64,000 nucleotides of DNA from Zizania palustris (lineage: Eukaryota; Streptophyta; Magnoliopsida; Poales; Poaceae), in the NCBI GenBank assembly GCA_019279435.1, contig JAAALK010000284.1, positions 22,684,390 through 22,748,389 on the forward strand, read 5' to 3'. This document shows, one piece after another, positions 10,821 through 23,392 of this stretch (position 1 is the first letter of the stretch; each line of letters starts with the position of its first letter). A model generated the notes under the pieces. The model was not told the DNA's origin, ran no database searches, and saw only the letters and a program-made list of their open reading frames with translations. A program made the position numbers and the translations under genes.

Positions 10821-12888
10821 TGATGGACCAGAAACGGCGACCAGAGGGGGGGTGAATGGGAGCTTTTAAAATTTCAGGGCTAAAAATTAGCCTTCGGTTT
10901 GGTTCTGTCTTCTGCGGAACAGGCTTCGAACACTACCTTCGAAGGTCTGGTTCGGAGGTACTTCGACACCTTCGAACACAGGCTTCGGAGGAGCAAAGTT
11001 CGAAGCCAAGAAGACTTCGCTCCACTCACTACCCTCGAAAATCTACTCTGCTAAGTCAGTGCAGGCTCCGCACACAGGGTGCTTCAAGCAGGCTTCGCAC
11101 TTCACCCTTCGCAAGAGTGGACAGCCCTCTGAGGACTTCGACCAAGTACTTGGCGGCAGCAACTGGTGCTGGGCTTCGTACACGAAGGTCTACACGCACA
11201 CAAACGAACTACACTAAGGGCTTCGACACAAGAAGCAAAACGGGCCTTGGTCAGGGCTTCGCTAGTAAGCAGCGAGGTCTCGCCTCCTGTTACACAGAGC
11301 GAACGCACACTGACAAAACACACTTCGCTAGAAAAACAACCTTCGCCTCAACAGGCTTCGGTGCACAACAACAGGCGAGGTATGCAACGCGAGCTCAAGC
11401 AAAAGCACAGGAAACAGGGCTTCGCCGCTTGAACAAGGAACACAGAAAATGAACTCTCTGGATGTATTACAATCGAAGTGTGGCTACAGGAGCTCAACAG
11501 TAAATGTTCAATGTGTTAAATGTTACCTACAGAGCCCCCATATTTATAGCCCACAGTTCACCCAAAGGAAATGACTAAACTACCCCTAGGGTTTACATTG
11601 ATTTTGACTCTACAGAACTAAGGGGTACAAAAGGTAGTCCACCTTTATTCTGGAGGCTTCTCTGTCAGCTTTGCAGAGGGGACAGCGTCAGCTTTTTGCA
11701 GAGCAGACAGTGTCAGCCTTTGCAGTCTTTGACCTTCTGCAGCCTCCCTTCGCACGCGAGGGTGCGGTAGCTTCGGCGAGAAGCCTTGAGCCTGGTGGCC
11801 TTCGCTTCGCCGAAGATGGCCTTCGATACAGTGACGGTTTTGAACCGAAGCCGTCAAAGCTCTTGGGCCTTCGCACCAACACCTCCGGAGTGGACCACCA
11901 CGGCTTCGCAGCTTCACCCAGCTCGAACTCCGTCAGTCCGTGTACCGAAGCCATGCAGGCCGAAGCACCTCAAGTCAACCTTCCTCCGGAGCTAGCCTCG
12001 CTCCGAAGCCTTCCTCACTCCGAAGCTCCACCTTCGGAGTACCACCCTTCGAAGTCCCTCCTTCGTCCAAGGCCTCCGCATGAAGCATTCCATGAGCACT
12101 TCGTCGCAGTGCCTCTCCCCGAGCACACTCCTCGACGAGCCTCACCCGGACCATGCCTTCGATGCGCCTCGACTTCTGAGACCTTCGTCGGGTACCTTCG
12201 AGTGTCTCCCTCCGGAGCACACTTCGAACCCTTGCCTCCACAGAGGACTTGTTCCAACCAACTCCGAAGTCACTCCATTCGGAGTACCTTCGAAGTGCCT
12301 CACCTCCGAGGACTTTGTCTCGGAGTACCTTCACCAGGAGCCACGCTCCGCACTCTCTGCCTTCACCTGGCATGCCTCGACCCGACGACCGACCCGCACC
12401 ACCTTCGCAGCCACCGTGACGGAGCTCCCCGCTCCCCTGGCATCAAGCCTCCCGCTCGACCCAGGTTCACCTGCTGCGAACCTTGTCCATCGCCTCCGAA
12501 GTCCCTGCGTACCACAGACGCAAACAAGTGTTTCCAGTACTTCGGAGACCTCTCCGGGTTAGCAACCTCCGGCACACACTCCGGTGTACCGCCCAAAGTA
12601 CCGAACCCTTCGGTACAAACCCAGTCATCGTGTACTATCGGACCCCTCCGACAGGCACACTCCGCTGCAATAGCTGCAGCAAGCAACCACCGAACATCCT
12701 TCGGTGAAACCACCTCCGAACACCTTCGGAGGTCCAACCTCCGAACCCCCTTCAGAGGTACCCTTCGAACAGAGGGTAAAAGCCTGTCAATCACTCATCA
12801 CAAGCACCGAAACCAACCCTTGGTTTCTCAGCGTGCCTTCCATCTATGTATACCATCGGTCGCTGTCAAGTACTGCGATCCAACATCA
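10821..12888 (-). repeat. 5' LTR of element B
   Basis: The LTR has inverted termini TGATG and CATCA and is about 2.07 kb. A TATA box (TATAAATA on the minus strand) lies at 11541-11548. The U3 side (11650-12800) is GC-rich and built from many short imperfect repeats of CCTTCGAAG and CCTCCGAAG type, which leave several frames open on both strands; the longest (11671-12894, plus strand) looks like low-complexity translation rather than a protein. Confidence 0.85.
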
Positions 12889-12899
12889 ATATGAGCAAC

Positions 12900-13631
12900 T
12901 AGGGTTGAAAACAGATCGGATATTATCCGATTCGATCCGACCTGAATCCGAGTATAGCGAGGATATGGTCTAGCTTTTTTAAAATCTGGATCCGAATAAT
13001 ATGGTGTGGATTCAGATTCGGATATGGTATAGCAAAAATCCGGCAGATACGTATTATCCGAAATATTATTCAGATTATCCGATTAAGAACTAACCGGATA
13101 ATCTGATTTTTTGCCCAAACAACATTTAACCGGCTAATAGCAAACAACCCAAGCTATCACAACCCAAGCACACACATGCAACATAACAGCCAAGCCCACA
13201 AATAAACAAATACATGTAGTGAACAGAAGTAAAGGACAACACCATGTCCTAGTTCTAATTTCCCAATTTCTATTCTTTCAATCTCTCCTGCTATCACCGG
13301 CTAAAATGGCAAAACTACAAAAACCATGCTATAGTGCCACTGTCGGCTACCACCGTTGGGCATTGGGCGCCAGTTGCCTAACATCAGCTCATTGCTAGCT
13401 TGGGCTTCCTGCCTACATCCTCCTATCCTTGTCATTTTCTTGCTATGTTACACTATACAACTTCTTCATTTAATTGTTTTAGTTTATTAAACTAGTTGTC
13501 TGTCCTCATTTGAATGAATATACATTTGTTTTGGAGAATAGCTTGATGATAGTCACTAGAATTAAATACACATGAATGAATGTTTGGTTCCCGTGTTTTG
13601 TTTTGTTAATTACTTATTCTCCGAATGTAGG
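12900..13631. repeat. Left arm of the Ds-like element
   Basis: Noncoding. The first ~220 bases carry repeated TCGGAT, ATCCGA and GGATATGG words in both orientations; the rest is AT-rich with no gene. It ends exactly at the GTAGG target duplication (13627-13631) of element D. Confidence 0.75.
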
Positions 13632-14961
13632 TGTTGATAGCAAAAAATGGTATTAATGATCAAGATTATCAAAATATCAATTTTGGTGATTTGGGCCAGA
13701 AAAAACACAAGTCTTGCTACAGGTTGAAGCCTTATAGTGCTGGAGGCCCATCTTCATGAGGCCTTGGAGGCCTTTTAACAGTCTGCTGGCTTCGGCCCAA
13801 AGGCCCTTCAGAGGCCTGCCCCACCGAAGCTTTGGCCCGAGGAGTAGGCCTCAGCGGGCCTACCGAAGGCCCACTTCGAGCAAGCTTCGGAGATATAATT
13901 TGATACATATTCTAGTTGTTTTATCCCTAAACTTGATTAGGCTGAATCTTATCAGATTAGAATTAGAGCTAAGAAGACTAGCCCCTATAATTATAGGGGT
14001 GAGGCCGGTTCATCAGACCCCCCCTTACAACAAATCGATCACAAAGCCCTAGCTTTGAATTGTACTTTACTTTCTTTACTTTTCCGTACAACTTCGTGGG
14101 TTTGCTTGGAAGCCCTCCATCGGCCACGTCGTAACATTGGTGAGCCTTGTTGGTTCGCCTGTGAATCATCCATTAATCTACGTAACAAATTGCTATCACC
14201 TTGTTGGCTCGCTTGTGAACCCTCTGTTAATCTACGTAACAAATTGCTACCTATGTTCTACACACTGCAACACTTAGTAATTCGGTCTCCAGACCGAATT
14301 GGCACTTGATCTTAATTTTGTTGCAGATTTCATGTTCGGAGCCCCCTTCGCCGAAGGTTTCCAGAGCTAGGAAGCTGGTTTCAGAGGCTGCCAGACCCTT
14401 CGGCGAATCCCTGCTTCGACCATCTGTACCAGATTCATCACGCTATTGCCAGAGCCACTTCGCATCAGGGTTGCTTCGCGCCGGGGTCACGCTAGAACGC
14501 TCTGCATCGGACTTCGTCGTACCGACACTTTTCATCGGGCCTCGTCACAACCAGCACTCCGCCCCGGACGTAGTTGCGCCAGTGCACTACGTTGGTTTTT
14601 TGTCATGTCAGATACTTCGTGTCGAACCCTGTTGTTCGGAGGTGATTTCACGTCGAGATCGGTTCGGAGCCTATCTTCAACCAGATTGGTTCGAACACTG
14701 AAGACGACCTTCGGCGCACCCTTCGCACCAGATGCCGAAGGCCCCCCTTCGGTGTCACTTTGCACGATATACTCTGTACCAATCAGGCTCTGTTCGGCCG
14801 ATTGGTTTATTTTATCTATATATTTTGGCTAATTGGATTATTTCTGTACCAATCGAAACACGACATCGGTATTGTGTTACGCTTAGGCTTGTTCCTAAGT
14901 ATCCACACGCTTTTGGATCATCGAACTGACCCAAGTACGGGGGCACGTTTTCGTGTCAACA
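13632..14961 (+). repeat. 5' LTR of element D
   Basis: 1330 bases, TGTTGA...TCAACA, homologous to 42754-47512 minus the inserted solo LTR. The sequence just inside (14962-14990, TTTGGAGACTCCACTGGGG) is the candidate primer site; I cannot assign the tRNA. Confidence 0.82.
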
Positions 14962-14989
14962 CACTGTTTGGAGACTCCACTGGGGAAGG

Positions 14990-17730
14990 CTACGCCAACA
15001 TGACAAGTACGTCTACATCGGCTATGAGTACTTCTACGATGACTACTATGTCTACAACGCTGATGGTTCCAGTGGAGGGCGTAGAAATCGACAACCGCAA
15101 TGTTATGACGCCCACCCTTGAAGATATCCTCGAGGAAGGTCGGGCAGAGATCAAGGCAAAGAAGAAAGAGCTCCAAGATCTCATGCTTGGGAGCTATGTC
15201 AAGACATGCGCAGGCTTCATTAGGTAACACCAGTGTCGCCTCCTTTATCTTCTTTACAAATTGAGCAAAATATAGCCACATCGGTAGATCAAGCTGTTAG
15301 CGCTTCGCTAGCCAACCGCATAGATTCGATAGTTAGCTCTCAGGTAGAGGCAATGTTTAGAAGGTTCGGCTTTACTGAGGCCGTTCCGCTAGCTCCAATC
15401 ACTAGTGTACCCCCAGTAAATCATATTTATAGCAGAACCGACGGTGATACTGGCAAAACTATCATGTCTCTGGCCTCAACATCAGTGGTCGATACACATC
15501 ACTACACTTACGGCCAAGCTAACCCTACTTATTATGCATCGCCTCCACCTACACCTATGCCAGCTCTTCCCACATTGCCCGCGCCGCATGCTCCTAGGCA
15601 AATGCATAGGCCCGAGCACGTCGTATATCCCAAGAAAGCACGTGAGGGAGACCCCCGCGGCCGACACACCGACATTCCGCCGTGTGTCGCTCTCCCACAT
15701 GAGAGACGCGCGTAGGCAGGAGGACAGGACCACATTGAGGAGCGGATCTGCGTGCTGTTTAGGGAGTGCACCGGCTTCGCGCCTAGGGATTGGGGTAGGG
15801 TTTACCGAAAGACGTATCCCGATCACTTCGACACTATACCCTACCCTCGCGGCTATAGAGTCCCTGAATTCACCAAGTTTGATGGTGAGGGTAATAAGAC
15901 CACACTAGAGCATATCAACCGGTTCTTAGCACAGTGTGGAGAAGCTAGTGGGTCAGACACATTAAAACTTAGACTATTTTCTCTTTCATTATCCGGCACC
16001 GCTTTCACTTGGTTTTCAGCGCTCCCGTCGAACTCTGTCCAAACATGGGCCCAATTAAAACAGAAGTTCCATGACTATTTTTATACTGGCAAAAAGAACT
16101 TAGGATTTCACACTTGACATCAGTCAAACAGAAGTCTAGTGAGAGTGTCTCTAAATACATCAAGCGCTTTAGAGACACCAGATTGATGTTTTAGTCTCAA
16201 TATTTCATAAAGGGATTTGGCAGATCTAGCTCTTAACGGGTTGCGCTCCGAGATTAAAGAGAGGCTAGACAACCAGAACTTTTAGAAGTCAGCCAAGTCA
16301 TAGAATAGGCTCTCGTCAAGAAGGCCGAGCCAAAGATAAAAAAATTATTAAAACGTTCAACAAGCCTAAGGCTGAAGTCCACATCATGGAACACTCTGAC
16401 GAGGAAGAGTCAGAGGAAGAGGATGATTCGACTGACATGTATGTGGCCGAATGGGTTTGGAATGCTAAGAGCAAGCCCATCACTTGTTCTAAGCTATGAC
16501 CGTCTCCCACTAAGAGTCGGCCCAGTGAAGTTAAATACTCGTTTAATATAACTAAGTGTGATAAAATATTTGATTTCCTCTTGAAGAACTAGCTAAGATG
16601 GCCAAAGGGGCCAAGACAGTCGAAGGGTGAGTTTGGACCCCAACAACTGAGCCCCCCGAAGGATTTGTTCGGACCCTAGTGGTCGAACCCTTCACACAGT
16701 GGGTTCAGACCCTAGTGGCCGAACCCTACGCATGATGAGTTCAGACCCTAGTGGCCGAACCCTCCACACAGTGAGTTCGGATCCCAATGGTCGAACCCAA
16801 CTCCGCTCTAGGCGAACCACCCGATGGGAGGCTTCGGCCCCCAATGGCTGAACATACCTCCGGCCTAGCAGGACGCCTTGTTGATATGGTCTGAGACACC
16901 TTCAACGTGGCCAAACCCCCCTCCGGGCAATGGGTTCGGCTCATAGTGGGCGAAGCCACTGGAACCACCAATGCCTCCGCCACACTATTAGGCAAGATCC
17001 ACCTAGGCTCCGAACTACACCTCGCCACCGGAGTACACTTCATAGTATAATGTTGCCCCCTGTTTTCCTGAGTGTTATGATGGGCAGGGACAAATAGACG
17101 CGACGAAGGGGAAAGTTTTCCACAGGTTGTCTGTGGCACTTCCGAATCGACTCTCATGGAACGAAGCCAAGGAAGTCGTGCGCGAAGAGGCGAGGGAGAG
17201 GGAGTCTGAAGCCATCACGGTCAAGGTAGGGTCTCAAAAAGTCCTAATCCTGAAGGCCCCCTCGTCGAAGCCCGACAGAGGTAAGTCCCCAAGTCTGACC
17301 GAGGCCATTACCGGAGCCTGATCCGATCGGCCTGACGAGGCCGGTTCGACCGACAGGGTCTGCAGAAAGGTTCCTACTGAGCATAAAAAACACGAGGCTG
17401 ACCCGGTTGATGCCTGTTTGGCTTGAAATCACAGAAACAAAGTGGTGGAACCTGGTACCAAGCCACAGCCATCTTGGGCACCTCCTGGTATGTCCAAATC
17501 ACAAAAGAGGTGCCTTCAACGCCTGCAGTCACAAGAGATGCACGAGAAGAAGGTCAAGGATGAGCGAGATGCCATATTTGAGGAAATCCACCCTCGACCA
17601 GTCATGAAGCAAGTATGGAAGCCCAAGACGGTGGAGACAAAAAATTCGGCTCCCGTTCCGAGCGACAATGATGACATGCTTGACGATGACTACACGCCCA
17701 TCTCCGAGGGGCCCGCACCTTAGGCAATGG
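14990..17730 (+). pseudogene. Element D gag region, broken
   Basis: The capsid-type retrotransposon gag domain is recognisable at 15740-16117 (RDWGRVYRKTYPDHFD, then LFSLSLSGTAFTWFSALPS and WAQLKQKFHDYF). The upstream part (15233-15715) is an N-terminal segment rich in proline. The frame stops at 15713 and again at 16115, and 16120-16650 keeps only fragments. At 17130-17330 and 17442-17723 the linker typical of this lineage reappears (MSKSQKRCLQRL), leading to the protease. There are at least five stops or shifts. A run of about 45-base tandem repeats (16660-16800) sits in the middle. Confidence 0.78.
16660..16805 (+). repeat. Short tandem repeats in the gag region of D
   Basis: About three to four imperfect copies of a ~45-base unit containing GGTTCAGACCCTAGTGGCCG or close variants. 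They do not keep an open frame and replace normal gag sequence. Confidence 0.7.
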
Positions 17731-17799
17731 ACATTAGCGTCATCATGCTTCTTGATGTGTTCGCTCTACCACGAGATGAGGATGAGGTCGCTTAGTTGA

Positions 17800-18490
17800 A
17801 CCTCGGCCCATGAGATGCTATTTTCGAGAAACCCGAGGATACGGCTCATCACCTAAAGCCTCTCTACGTCAAGGGGCACATCAATGGGAAGCCGATCTCG
17901 AGGATGCTTATCGACGGTGGTGCCACTGTCAATTTAATGTTGTACTCTCTATTGAAGAAGCTTGGCAGGGGCGAGGAAGACTTGAGGAAAACCAACCTAA
18001 TACTCAACGGCTTCAACGGGGAGAGCTTCGATGCAAAAAGCGTACTCTCCCTGGAGTTGACAGTGGGTAACAACATGCTACGAACATCATTCTTCATCGT
18101 TGATGTGCAAGGTAACTACAGTGTGCTACTTCGGCGTGATTGGATTCACGCAAATTGTTGTATTCCTTCTAATTTGCACTAATGCCTAATGCAATGGGAT
18201 GGTGATGATGTGGAGGTTGTACCAGCGGATACTTCGGCCCAAGTAGCATTGGCCGATGTATCCATCAACGTCGTCCATGACAAAGTAGAGTGTCTATCAG
18301 GTAGAGACCTCTCGGATTACGACTTTGTTAGCATATCCGGGGGACGTTTTATACCCGTGTCTGTAAAGTCGGCTAGTGTAGCGCGACTATTTCTAAATTA
18401 GTAGTCATGTCTAGTAAAAGTAATCTTGATTGGCTGAAGTCTCGCGTAGAGCAATATCGATCATCTAAAGACGGTATTGCCGAAGTCATT
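17800..18490 (+). pseudogene. Element D protease region
   Basis: The frame reads PLYVKGHINGKPISRMLIDG then GATVNLM (about 17855-17940), the retropepsin active site in the D-G-G-A form common in plant gypsy elements. The following ILNGFNGESFDAK and LLRRDWIHA (about 18000-18160) are the usual downstream landmarks. Stops occur before it (17795, 17808), at 18180, and at 18400, so it is not functional. It is cut off from RT by the solo LTR at 18529. Confidence 0.8.
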
Positions 18491-18528
18491 GAAGACTTTA
18501 GCGAAGTAGAAAAGTTAGGATAAGGTTT

Positions 18529-19437
18529 TGATGGGGGAGTGGTCCCGATCTTCCGATAGGTAAAGGATAAACTTGGGTTGGTGGAGAATCTCGACGTTGG
18601 CGATCCAAGGCTCCGGTCCGGCGGCTCAAAACCTTGCAATCGTTACACCACTGTCTCCGTTGGTTATCAACCACGCAGAACGCGATTGACCTCGCCACGA
18701 AGGCTAATTCCTGCAAGCGAACCCAAGAACACAAGCAAGAACAGGAAGGATACAAATCGAATGCCAATTCACAGACAAACGAGGATAAGGTGAGGTTTCA
18801 CAAACGCCAATGCAGCAGCCAATCGGTCCGGTGCAAGAGGCGGGATCTAAACACAACAGTGTAGATACAACAAAGCAAAACCTAACCCTAGAGTTGGCTG
18901 GCGTGAGAATATATAGGGCGGCGGCCTGTGGAAGGGGAACAGATTTGGGCTGTGGGCTAGAAGACGTACAGACTCAGATTATGGCCCACATTGCCCAGTT
19001 CTGTCACACAGTACTGTTTTAAATACACAGGACGACTCGAGACTCCAAATGAGGTGAAACCAACGGCAAACGATCCGTCTTCTCCTCAGCTTTCCAAAAA
19101 GTCAAAGAACGCGCCAATCGGACTTCGTATGAGGAAGTTATGCTCATTTTGGTGAAAGGTAGTCGATGTAGTCCGAACCAGCGAATTCTTGACTTCAAAT
19201 CATCCGTGCGGCTCCGTCTTCAACTCCAACTCTCCTATTCCATCTCCCATGTTCCTAAGCAACAAAATATCACTAGTATTCAGTAGCATCCCATCCAAAC
19301 AAATATAATCGAAGTTGCTAAGGAACGAATTAACCTCATGGTTCAAGCGACGGGCACGGGCGCGTGTGATTGGTCCTTGTAGTTGAATTGTAGGTGGAGG
19401 CTCCATGTGTGTATCATGTGAAGTGATGTCCTCATCA
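18529..19437 (-). repeat. Solo LTR (TGATG...CATCA family), minus orientation
   Basis: 909 bases with 5-bp target duplications GGTTT at 18524-18528 and 19438-19442. Orientation is inferred from a polyprotein tail on the minus strand (QGPITRARARRLNHEVNSFL, about 19310-19385) near its 5' end and a TATA-like CTATATATT on the minus strand near 18910. It is inverted relative to the copy at 21652. Confidence 0.85.
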
Positions 19438-19442
19438 GGTTT

Positions 19443-21190
19443 TGCATCGGCTGATCCTTTAGAAAAGGTCGATATAGGCAATGGTAACATTCCAAGGCTG
19501 ACTTTTGTAAACCAAAATTTATGGGCTGATGAAAGGGCCGAAGTAATAAAGTTGCTTCGATCGTACGTTGATTGTTTTGCATGCGAGTATAGCGAGATGC
19601 CTGGACTAAGCCACGATCTCATGGAGAATCGGCTACCTATTAAACCCGGATTTAGGCCTTATAAACAGCCCCCTCATCATTTTAATTCGTCCGTGTATGA
19701 TCGAGTTAAAGAGGAGGTAGAATGATTACTCAAGGCTGAATTTATTAGGCCATGCATGTATGCTGAATGGGTCGCTAACATTGTGCCTGTAGAGAAGAAG
19801 GGGAGCGGCAAAATATGAGTTTGTATTGATTTCAGGGATCTAAACAAGGCCACTCCGAAGGATGAATATCCCATGCCGATAGCCGACATGTTGATCAACG
19901 ATGCTTCAGGACACAAGGTACTAAGTTTTCTTGATGGCAACACTGGTTATAATCAAATTTTTATGGCCGAAGAGGACGTCTACAAGACAGCCTTTCGATG
20001 CCCTGGTTTTGTCGGTTTGTTTGAGTGGGTCGTTATGACTTTTATTTTAAAAAATGCTGGCGCTACATATCAACGTGCTATGAATTTGATCTTTCATGAC
20101 TTGCTAGGAGTTATGCTAGAGGTCTACATAGATGATGTTGTAGTCAAATCGGACGCTATGGGAAACCACTTAGCCGATTTGAGGGTTGCTTTTGATAGGA
20201 TGCGTCAATATGGCTTAAAAATGAACCCCCTCAAGTATGCTTTCGGCGTGTCGGCAGGCAAGTTTTTAGGATTCATGATTCATGAAATAAGTATTGAGAT
20301 TGATCCTAAGAGTGCTTGTCATCACTGCCTGTGGTAAGAGCACCAAAAGCTGGAATTCTGTTTTGGTTGTATATTGCTGCAGAAGATAGCGTGATAGGAG
20401 TCGTGCTAACTCAGGAGGTGGAGGGGAGAGAGTACATCATCACATTCTTGAGCCGCCACCTGCTGGACGCCGAGACAAGGTACATGTTTGTAGAGCATTT
20501 GTGTTTATCACTTTATTATGTATGTACCAAATTACGTCACTATCTTGTCCCTAGTACATGTATTGTTTCTTGTCAAACTGATGTCGTACAATACATGTTG
20601 CAAAAGCCGATTCTAAGTGGGATAATCGGGAATTAGGCTTATGCTTTAATTGAATATGATTTGGCTTATGAATCCCTAAGAGCTATGAAAGGCCAAGTCG
20701 TCGCTAATTTTATAGTTGATCACCACATATGTGTCGATTGGGGTAACAATATTTCTCTAATTTAAGTAGTGTCATGGAGACTTTATTTTGATGGTTCGTC
20801 TTGCAAGAATGGCCAAGGTATTGGAGTAGGCCTCATATCACCTAGTGGCATGCGCTTTGAGACCTCGGTCTGCTTAGAATTTCCTTCAACTAATAATCAA
20901 GCCGAATATGAAGCTTTATTACTATGACCAATTGATAGATTCCATGGGTGTCCAACATGTTCATGCATATGGTGATTCTCTGTTAGTGGTGCAACAAGTA
21001 GCTAATATTACTCAATGTTTTAATGGATTGCTAAATAGCTACTTCGACAAATGTTTGGACATAATTACTACCTTTGATGATTTTAAATTTCTCACGTGTC
21101 CAAAGAAGCCAGTTCAATTGCAAATGATTTGGCTCAGGTAGCATCTGGCTACCAAGTTAAGAGGGGAAAATTTTCTGTACAGGAAAAGCT
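19443..21190 (+). pseudogene. Element D reverse transcriptase and dual RNase H
   Basis: RT landmarks in order: KPGFRPYKQPPHHF (about 19640), CIDFRDLNKATPKDEYPMP (about 19825-19880), LSFLDGNTGYNQI, and the catalytic YIDDVVVK (about 20125-20150). After HEISIEIDPKS (20310) the sequence jumps to APKAGILFWLYIAAED, so the RT connection region, on the order of 60 or more codons, is deleted. The first RNase H follows (FLSRHLLDAETRYMFVEHLC, about 20445-20510). A second RNase H-type domain starts at about 20775 (WRLYFDGSSCKNGQGIGVGL, then TNNQAEYEALL), the hallmark of Tat elements. In-frame stops at 19724, 19816, 20635, 20763 and 20925 make it inactive. Confidence 0.84.
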
Positions 21191-21646
21191 GATGCTTGAA
21201 CTCCCTGCCAAAGTCAGAGGCTTCGGGTGGACGCGAGGTCCGTCAGACCCTCTGAGCCAGACCCCTTCGTCCACCGAAGGGTATTACGTGTGGAGCCCCA
21301 GGTCAGAGCCCTTCGTCTGTCAAAGGGCTCTACGCACCAGGCTCCCCACGCCGAAGCCTTCCGAGCAGTGGGGGTCGTCATGCGTCAGACCCCTCCCCAT
21401 CGAAGGGCTTCGGTTTGAACGACTCCGCACGGCCGAACAGATCGACCTTCGGCAGGAACCTGAAAGGCTCGGGGGCACCTCGAAATCAATAATTTAGATG
21501 CCACTTTGGAGAAGGAATTGGTGAACCCTCTGGAGATCCAGAAGGATGATTGGAGAATTCCAATCTTCTAGTACCTAAGCGATCCCAGTCAAAGGGTTGA
21601 TTGGAAAATTCAGCGAGAGGCATTTAAATTTTTGCTACTCGACGAT
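21191..21646 (+). other. Spacer between second RNase H and integrase of D
   Basis: An open, proline- and arginine-rich stretch to 21497 without a recognisable domain. Its repeated CTTCGG/CGAAGG words resemble the LTR of D. The segment at 21600-21650 (AFKFLLLDDVL) is the conserved lead-in to the integrase and is split by the solo LTR that follows. Confidence 0.55.
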
Positions 21647-21651
21647 GTACT

Positions 21652-22561
21652 TGATGAGGACATCACTTTACATTATACACACAGGTAGCCTCCACCTACA
21701 ATTCAATTACAAGGACCAATCACACGCGCCCGTGCCCGTCGCTTGAACCATGAGGTTAATTCTTTCCTTAGCAACTATGTTAATATTTGTTTGAATGGGA
21801 TGCTACTGAATACTAGTGATATTTTGTTGCTTAGGAACATGGGAGATGGAATAGGAGAGTTGGAGTTGAAGACGGAGTCGCACGAATGATTTGAAGTCAA
21901 GAATTCGCTGGTTCGGACTACATCAACCACCATACACCAAAATGGGCGTAACTTCCTCATACGAAGTCCGATTGGCGCGTTCTTGGACTTTTTGGAAAGA
22001 TAAGGAGAAGACGGATCTTTTTGCGTTCGTTTCACCTCATTTGGAGTCTCGAGTCGTCCTATGTGACTGAAACAGTCCTGCATGACAGAATTGGGCCGAG
22101 TTGGACCTTGTACTGAGTTGGAGGCCGTGTTGGCCCATAGTCTGAGTCGTGTACGCCTCCTACAGGCTGCCCACGCCCCATATACTCATGATAGATGTCA
22201 TTAGGGTTAGGTTTTGCTTTTTTTGCATCTACACTCATGTGTTTAGATCCCGCTCTTGCACCAGACCGATTGGCTGCTGCAATGGCGTTATGGATTCTCA
22301 CCTCATCATAGTTCATCTGTGATTTGGCATTCGACTCGTGTTCTTCCTGTTCTTGCTTGTGTTCTTGGATTCGCTTGCAGGAACCAGCCTTCGTGGCGAG
22401 GTCAATCGTGCCCTGCGTGGTTGATAACCAACGGAGACGGTGGTGTAGCAATTGTAAGGTTTTGATCCGTCGGACCGGAGCCTTGGATCGTCAACGTCGA
22501 GATTCTCCACCAATCCAAGTTATCCTTACCTAGCGAAAGATCAGGACCAATCCACCTATTA
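21652..22561 (+). repeat. Solo LTR (TGATG...CATCA family), plus orientation
   Basis: 910 bases, target duplications GTACT at 21647-21651 and 22562-22566. Its last bases read TATTA where the sister copy has CATCA. The polyprotein tail ITRARARRLNHEV is on the plus strand at about 21718-21757. It splits the D reading LLLDDVL | LYRQTID, which rejoins exactly at the duplication. Confidence 0.85.
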
Positions 22562-22566
22562 GTACT

Positions 22567-23387
22567 ATACCGCCAAACTATTGATAGGGTACTCTTAAAT
22601 TGCTTAGATTACGATTAGTCTAAGGTAGCTACGGGAGAAGTTCACGAGGGACTCTGTGGCACTCATCAATCGGCCCAAAAAATGAGTTGGATGCTCAAAA
22701 GAGCATGTTTTTATTAGCCGGCTATGACTGAGGATTGTTTTAAGTATTATAGAGGGTGTGAAGCATGTCAAAAGTTTGGTAATATTCAGTTGGATCATGC
22801 GTCATTACTTAATCCTATTATCAAATCATGGCCGTTTCGAGGTTGGGGTTTAGACTTCATCGGCCAAATTCATCCTTCTCTTCAAAAGGGCATCAGTTCG
22901 TGCTGATGGCGATAGACTACTTCACCAAATGGACTGAAGATGTGCCCCTCAAGAACATGACTCACAATGAGGTAACTGATTTCATCTTGAACCACATTAT
23001 ACATAGATTTGGTATTCCCCAAACTCTCACTACAGATCAAGATACTTATTTGTTGCTAAAGAGGTGATAGACTTTGCCAAATTTTATGGTATTAAGTTAA
23101 TAAACTCTTCACCATACTATGCTCAGGCCAATGGTCAGGCTGAGTCTAGTAATAAAACTATAATTAAGCTCATTAAGAAGAAAATTGAAGAGTTCCCTAA
23201 AAAGTGGCATGAAGTGCTTTTAGAAGCATTGTGGGCTTGTAGAGTTAGAAAGCATGGTGCTACCAAAGTTAGTCCATATGAGTTAGTATATGGATAAGAA
23301 GTCGTTTTGTCGGTAGAGGTATATCTTGGCTCATTAAGATTTCTTAAGCAAGATGGCTTATCGTTCGATGAATATGAAACTCTTTTG
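22567..23387 (+). pseudogene. Element D integrase, first part
   Basis: The HHCC zinc module is seen as CGTHQSAQ and YYRGCEACQKFG (about 22660-22780). The DDE core shows GLDFIG (22850), TTDQDT (23030) and the glutamate of ANGQAESSN (about 23125-23155), followed by EALWACRVRKHGATKVSPYE. Stops at 22712, 22904 and 23297 and a shift near 23065 break it. Element E has inserted at 23388-23392, and the C-terminal part is found 18.9 kb away at 42342. Confidence 0.83.
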
Positions 23388-23392
23388 AAAGA

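Larger units (their letters stand above)
4996..12888 (-). mobile_element. Sirevirus-type Ty1/copia retrotransposon B, 3' LTR missing
   Basis: Element B reads on the minus strand: 5' LTR 10821-12888, primer site, gag 8238-10756, protease/integrase, then RT and RNase H ending near 5158. Its 3' LTR is not present and should lie in or across the gap. Proteins and LTR are clearly related to A and C but diverged, so it is a different family in the same group. A polypurine-like stretch (CTCCCCCTCA on the plus strand, about 5151-5160) follows the pol stop. The five bases after the LTR (12889-12893, ATATG) would be one copy of its target duplication; the mate cannot be seen. Confidence 0.88.

Noticed and set aside
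11671..12894. 407-codon open frame on the plus strand inside the LTR of B
   Set aside because: Other frames on both strands are also open here because the LTR is built of short stop-free GC-rich repeats; the translation is low-complexity with no domain, and it crosses the LTR end.
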